Assembly (NCBI GenBank): GCA_035494735.1
Contig: DATJGS010000010.1
Span: 186,001-250,000, forward strand
Reading direction: 5' to 3'
Length of the DNA stretch: 64,000 nt
From: DATJGS01 sp035494735
Lineage (GTDB): Bacteria; Eisenbacteria; RBG-16-71-46
Positions 61,179 to 64,000 of this stretch are shown one piece after another. The notes beneath the pieces were generated by a model. It worked only from the letters and a program-made list of their open reading frames with translations, ran no database searches and was not told the DNA's origin. The translations under genes were made by a program, and so were the position numbers. Numbering within the stretch: position 1 is the stretch's first letter; every line of letters begins with the position of its first letter.

Positions 61179-62657
61179 ATGTCCCGCCATCCCGTGGCCA
61201 TTCAGCGCCAGTCGTCCGCCGTCTATCCGGCCGCCGCGCCCTACCACCCGCCGCGCGCGTTCCCCGAACTGCCCGCGCCCGCCACGCTCGATCCCGCGAA
61301 CGGCGTGTACGAGACGGTGCGCCGCGCGCTGCTCGAGGCGGGCTGCGACGCCGCCCACGCCGACAGCGCGTCGTGGAATCCGCTCGGCGACTGGATCCAG
61401 CCCGGCGACCGCGTGTTCCTGAAGCCCAACATGATCGCGCACCGCCATCGCCTGCGCGACGAGTGGGACTCGGTGATCACGCACGGCTCGGTGATCCGCG
61501 CGGTCGCGGACTACGCGTGCCTGGCGCTCCGCGGCCGCGGCCGGCTCATGATCGGCGACGCGCCGCAGAGCGACTCCCACTGGGATGGGCTCGTCGAGCG
61601 CATGGGGCTGGCGGCGCTCCGCGACTTCTATCGCGCGACGCGGCCGGGGCTGGCATTCGAGCTGCTCGACCTGCGCGACGAACACCACGTGGACCAGGAC
61701 GGCATCTACGTCGAGACCGTGCGCCTGCCCGGCGACCCGCGGGGCGGCGTCGCCGTCGACCTGGGCGCGCGCAGCATGTTCCACGAGTTGGACGAGCGCG
61801 GTCGCCGGTACTACGGCGCGTACTACGACTGGGACGAGACGAACCGGCACCACTCGGGCGGCCGCCACGAGTACAAGATCTCGCGCTCGGCGCTCGAAGC
61901 CGACGTGTTCCTGTCGGTGCCGAAGTTCAAGACCCACAAGAAATGCGGTCTGACGATCAACTTGAAGGGCCTGGTCGGCATCAACGCCGACAAGAACTGG
62001 CTCCCGCACTACGCGTTCGGCGCGCCCGCCGACAACGGCGACCAGTTCGCCGCGGCCACGTTCAAGAACCGCCTCGAGAACCTGCTCGTGATGCCGGCGA
62101 AGCAGATGCTGATGCGGGGCGTCCCCGCGTTCCAGGCACTCGCGCGCCGCACCAAGCGCGTCGGCTACGACGTGTTCGGCGACACCGAGGAGGTCGTGCG
62201 CTCGGGGAACTGGCACGGCAACGACACGGTGTGGCGCATGTCGCTGGACCTGAACCGCATCCTCCTCTACGCGAACCCCGACGGCACGCTGCGTGGCCGG
62301 GGCGGGGCCAAGCGCTGGTTCTCCGTCGTCGACGGCATCGTGGCCATGGAGGGCAACGGGCCGGTCGCGGGCACGCGCCGCGAGGCCGGGCTGATCCTGG
62401 CCGGGTCGAATCCGGTCGCCGTCGACGTCACCGCGGCGCGCCTGATGGGCTTCGATCCCGCGCGCCTCGAGATCCTGAAGCGCGCGTTCGCGGCGCACGA
62501 CCTGCCGCTGATCGACGGCGACGAGCGGGCCATCGCGCCCGTGAGCGATGTCGCGGCGTGGAACCGGCCGCTCGTGGAGTGGCGCTTGGAGGACACGCTG
62601 CGCTTCCAGCCGCACTTCGGCTGGCGGGGCGCGATCGAGTGGCGCGTCCCCGCGTGA
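61179..62657 (+). CDS. DUF362 domain protein
   Basis: A 492-residue cytosolic protein of the DUF362 family: GDRVFLKPNMIA near residue 83, GDAPQSDSHWDGL, LEADVFLSVPKFKTHKKCGLTINLKGLVG (the family core) and a C-terminal VVDGIVAMEGNGP with AGSNPVAVDVTAARLMG. The family has no settled function; no Fe-S cysteine cluster is present. A TAGAAT at 61163-61168 is too close to ATG 61170 for that to be the start if it is the -10, so ATG 61179 was chosen; the two differ by three residues. The position inside a polysaccharide locus is unexplained. Confidence 0.87.
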   Translation: MSRHPVAIQRQSSAVYPAAAPYHPPRAFPELPAPATLDPANGVYETVRRALLEAGCDAAHADSASWNPLGDWIQPGDRVFLKPNMIAHRHRLRDEWDSVITHGSVIRAVADYACLALRGRGRLMIGDAPQSDSHWDGLVERMGLAALRDFYRATRPGLAFELLDLRDEHHVDQDGIYVETVRLPGDPRGGVAVDLGARSMFHELDERGRRYYGAYYDWDETNRHHSGGRHEYKISRSALEADVFLSVPKFKTHKKCGLTINLKGLVGINADKNWLPHYAFGAPADNGDQFAAATFKNRLENLLVMPAKQMLMRGVPAFQALARRTKRVGYDVFGDTEEVVRSGNWHGNDTVWRMSLDLNRILLYANPDGTLRGRGGAKRWFSVVDGIVAMEGNGPVAGTRREAGLILAGSNPVAVDVTAARLMGFDPARLEILKRAFAAHDLPLIDGDERAIAPVSDVAAWNRPLVEWRLEDTLRFQPHFGWRGAIEWRVPA

Positions 62658-62676
62658 CGCGCCGGACGCCGGGCGC

Positions 62677-63828
62677 CTAGCGCCGGTCGCGCCGCGTGCG
62701 GACTTCGGCGACCAGCGGATCGAGCACGCCGGCCAGGCGGTCGAACACGACGTCGGGCGCGTGGTGCGCGACGGCGTAGGCGCGCGCGCGTGCGCCCGAG
62801 GCGCGACGTTCGGAAGGGTCGGCGAGGAGCCGGCGCGTCTCGGCCACCAGCTGTTCGAACGTGTCGGCCGCCCCACCGAGGCGTTTCCCCCGCACGAGGC
62901 CGTCGGGATCCACGCACGACACCGTGGGCAGGCCGTACGACCACGCCTCGAGCAGCACGTTCGAGAATCCCTCGACGGGCGACGTGTGCACGAGCAGCGC
63001 GGCGCCGCGGAACAGCTCGCGCAGATGCGCATGGTCGAGGAAACTGCGCACGACGAGATTCGGCGTGTCATTCGCGGCGCGCTGCGCGTCCTCCCAGTGC
63101 TGCTGGGTGAGCGGCGGCGGCGGAATCACGCCCGCCATGACGAAGCGCCGCTCCGGGAACTCGCGCGCGAGGCGCGTGAACCAGTCGGGGCGCTTGATGG
63201 CCTTGTACGTGCCGAGCCATACGACGACCCCGTCCTGCCCGGCGTCGATCGTCTCTCCCGGGATCTCGACCACGTTCGGCAGCAGCGTGCTCGCGACGCC
63301 GAACTCCGAGCGCAGCCGTTCGCGCTGGAACTCGGTCTGGGCCAGACGAAGGTCGGCGCCGTGGATCGCGCGCCGGTACCACCAGCGGTCGCGCGGATTC
63401 CCGTGCGTGGGCAGCGCGCGCAGCACGTCGTAGTCGCTGGCCACGTGGTTCACGTACCCGGCCCCGCGCCAGCGCGCGACGTCGAACGCCAGCCCGGCCT
63501 GCATGCCGGAGCCGTTCACGTAATACACCTCGGCGTCGGCCTCGTGCAGCGCGCTCAGCGTGTGCGACAGGCGCGGGTGGAAGAAACGCAGCACCGGCGC
63601 GCCGTCGTCGGGCGCGAACGTTCTCAGCATGCGCACCCCGCGCACCGTCATGTCGTGCGGCTGGCCGAAGTCGCAACTCACGACCGTGATGTCGAAGCCG
63701 CGCGCGTGCAGCCCGTGGACGAGCTTCGCGAGCTGGGTCTCCGCGCCGCCGGCGAACGGGATGCCGGTCGGGACGAGCACCGGGAACAGGTGCTCGTTGT
63801 AGAAGCACACGCGCCCGCGGCCGCTCAC
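62677..63828 (-). CDS. GT4 glycosyltransferase
   Basis: A 383-residue GT-B family 4 transferase: RVCFYNEHLFPVLVPTGIPFAGGAETQLAKLVHGL, VYYVNGSGMQAG, then VVWLGTYKAIKRPDWF and the donor region TSPVEGFSNVLLEAWSYGLPTVSCVDPDGLV. GTG 63828, 7 nt after AGAGG, gives a normal GT4 N-terminus; the frame is open to 63975 but that extension (Arg/Pro-rich) is not supported. Convergent with DUF362. The remaining 172 bp to the window end show no gene. Confidence 0.88.
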   Translation of the reverse strand: MSGRGRVCFYNEHLFPVLVPTGIPFAGGAETQLAKLVHGLHARGFDITVVSCDFGQPHDMTVRGVRMLRTFAPDDGAPVLRFFHPRLSHTLSALHEADAEVYYVNGSGMQAGLAFDVARWRGAGYVNHVASDYDVLRALPTHGNPRDRWWYRRAIHGADLRLAQTEFQRERLRSEFGVASTLLPNVVEIPGETIDAGQDGVVVWLGTYKAIKRPDWFTRLAREFPERRFVMAGVIPPPPLTQQHWEDAQRAANDTPNLVVRSFLDHAHLRELFRGAALLVHTSPVEGFSNVLLEAWSYGLPTVSCVDPDGLVRGKRLGGAADTFEQLVAETRRLLADPSERRASGARARAYAVAHHAPDVVFDRLAGVLDPLVAEVRTRRDRR

Positions 63829-64000
63829 GTTCTTGCCTCTGCGAACGGGCAGCTTGAGGCCGTGACGCTGCGCATCGATTTCGAACGCGGATCGGGACAC
63901 CGTCGTGGGCTCTCCGGGGGTGGGCCGACCGCGGGCCCCGCGGGAAGTCGCGGGCCGCGCTCGGCGCGAGGCCAAACGGTTGCAGGAAACGGACGCGTCA

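Noticed and set aside
59898..63071. A 1057-codon minus-strand frame across GT-C and DUF362
   Set aside because: No recognisable domain; DUF362 and GT-C frames carry family motifs on the other strand.
63829..64000. N-terminal extension of the last GT4 to 63975 or the end of another gene (TGA at the very edge)
   Set aside because: The extension is Arg/Pro-rich without family similarity, and one stop codon at the boundary is no evidence of a gene.
1..64000. CRISPR arrays, insertion sequences, prophage or attachment sites
   Set aside because: No regularly spaced repeats, transposase, integrase or flanking direct repeats were seen; the single tRNA shows no adjacent integrase or repeated 3' end.

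Overview
The window is GC-rich (roughly 70 %) bacterial chromosome with dense, mostly operonic genes and no insertion sequences, prophage genes or CRISPR array. The families present (paired M16 peptidases, DUF2911, DUF4301, a GlmU-like nucleotidyltransferase of the Bacteroidetes/FCB type, a SPOR lipoprotein, outer-envelope polysaccharide genes, flagellar regulators) point to a Gram-negative, probably motile bacterium, perhaps an FCB-related lineage such as Gemmatimonadota or Candidatus Eisenbacteria. That placement is inference from gene content only.

Region 1 (0-9.5 kb): an aquaporin-DinB pair, an M32 carboxypeptidase, then a compact flagellar control block: a degenerate histidine kinase-like protein, sigma-28 (FliA) and FlhG on the minus strand with a good sigma-54 promoter in front of flhG, an NtrC-type sigma-54 activator with a GAFTGA loop, and, on the plus strand, a FlaF-like and a FlgM-like protein, each behind a sigma-28-like promoter. 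No structural flagellar gene is present. A secreted DUF2911 protein follows.

Region 2 (9.5-22.4 kb): an SSS symporter coupled to a 72-residue one-helix protein and a large PIG-L deacetylase; an active/inactive M16 peptidase pair; a tRNA-Gly(GCC) followed by folE, a GT2, a thioredoxin-reductase-like flavoprotein without redox cysteines, and DUF4301; aspartate kinase.

Region 3 (22.4-63.8 kb) is a very large surface-polysaccharide locus. A minus-strand operon (40.8 to 27.0 kb) starts with a structured leader that ends in an intrinsic terminator just before the first gene. It encodes the initiating phosphoglycosyltransferase, a GT-C protein, GDP-mannose 6-dehydrogenase (AlgD-like), five glycosyltransferases, a methyltransferase, ManC, a SPOR lipoprotein and a GlmU-like enzyme. 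A separate promoter drives galT, glgA and another GT-C protein. The plus-strand arm (41.0-55.7 kb) holds GT2 and GT-C enzymes, a Wzy/O-antigen ligase protein, a CapK-type adenylate-forming ligase, a FemAB-like acyltransferase, a left-handed beta-helix acyltransferase, an exosortase-locus-type polysaccharide deacetylase, DUF2304, an unknown protein, a GMC oxidoreductase and an epimerase. A GT4, a bidomain dehydrogenase, a GT-C protein, DUF362 and a final GT4 complete it. ManC plus AlgD suggests a mannuronate-containing polymer; the ligase/acyltransferase/deacetylase genes suggest acyl or aminoacyl decoration. No Wzx, Wza, Wzc or exosortase is seen.

Almost every internal gene junction is a 4-base stop/start overlap (ATGA, GTGA, once TTGA and once CTGA), so starts were largely chosen on this pattern together with Shine-Dalgarno sequences.
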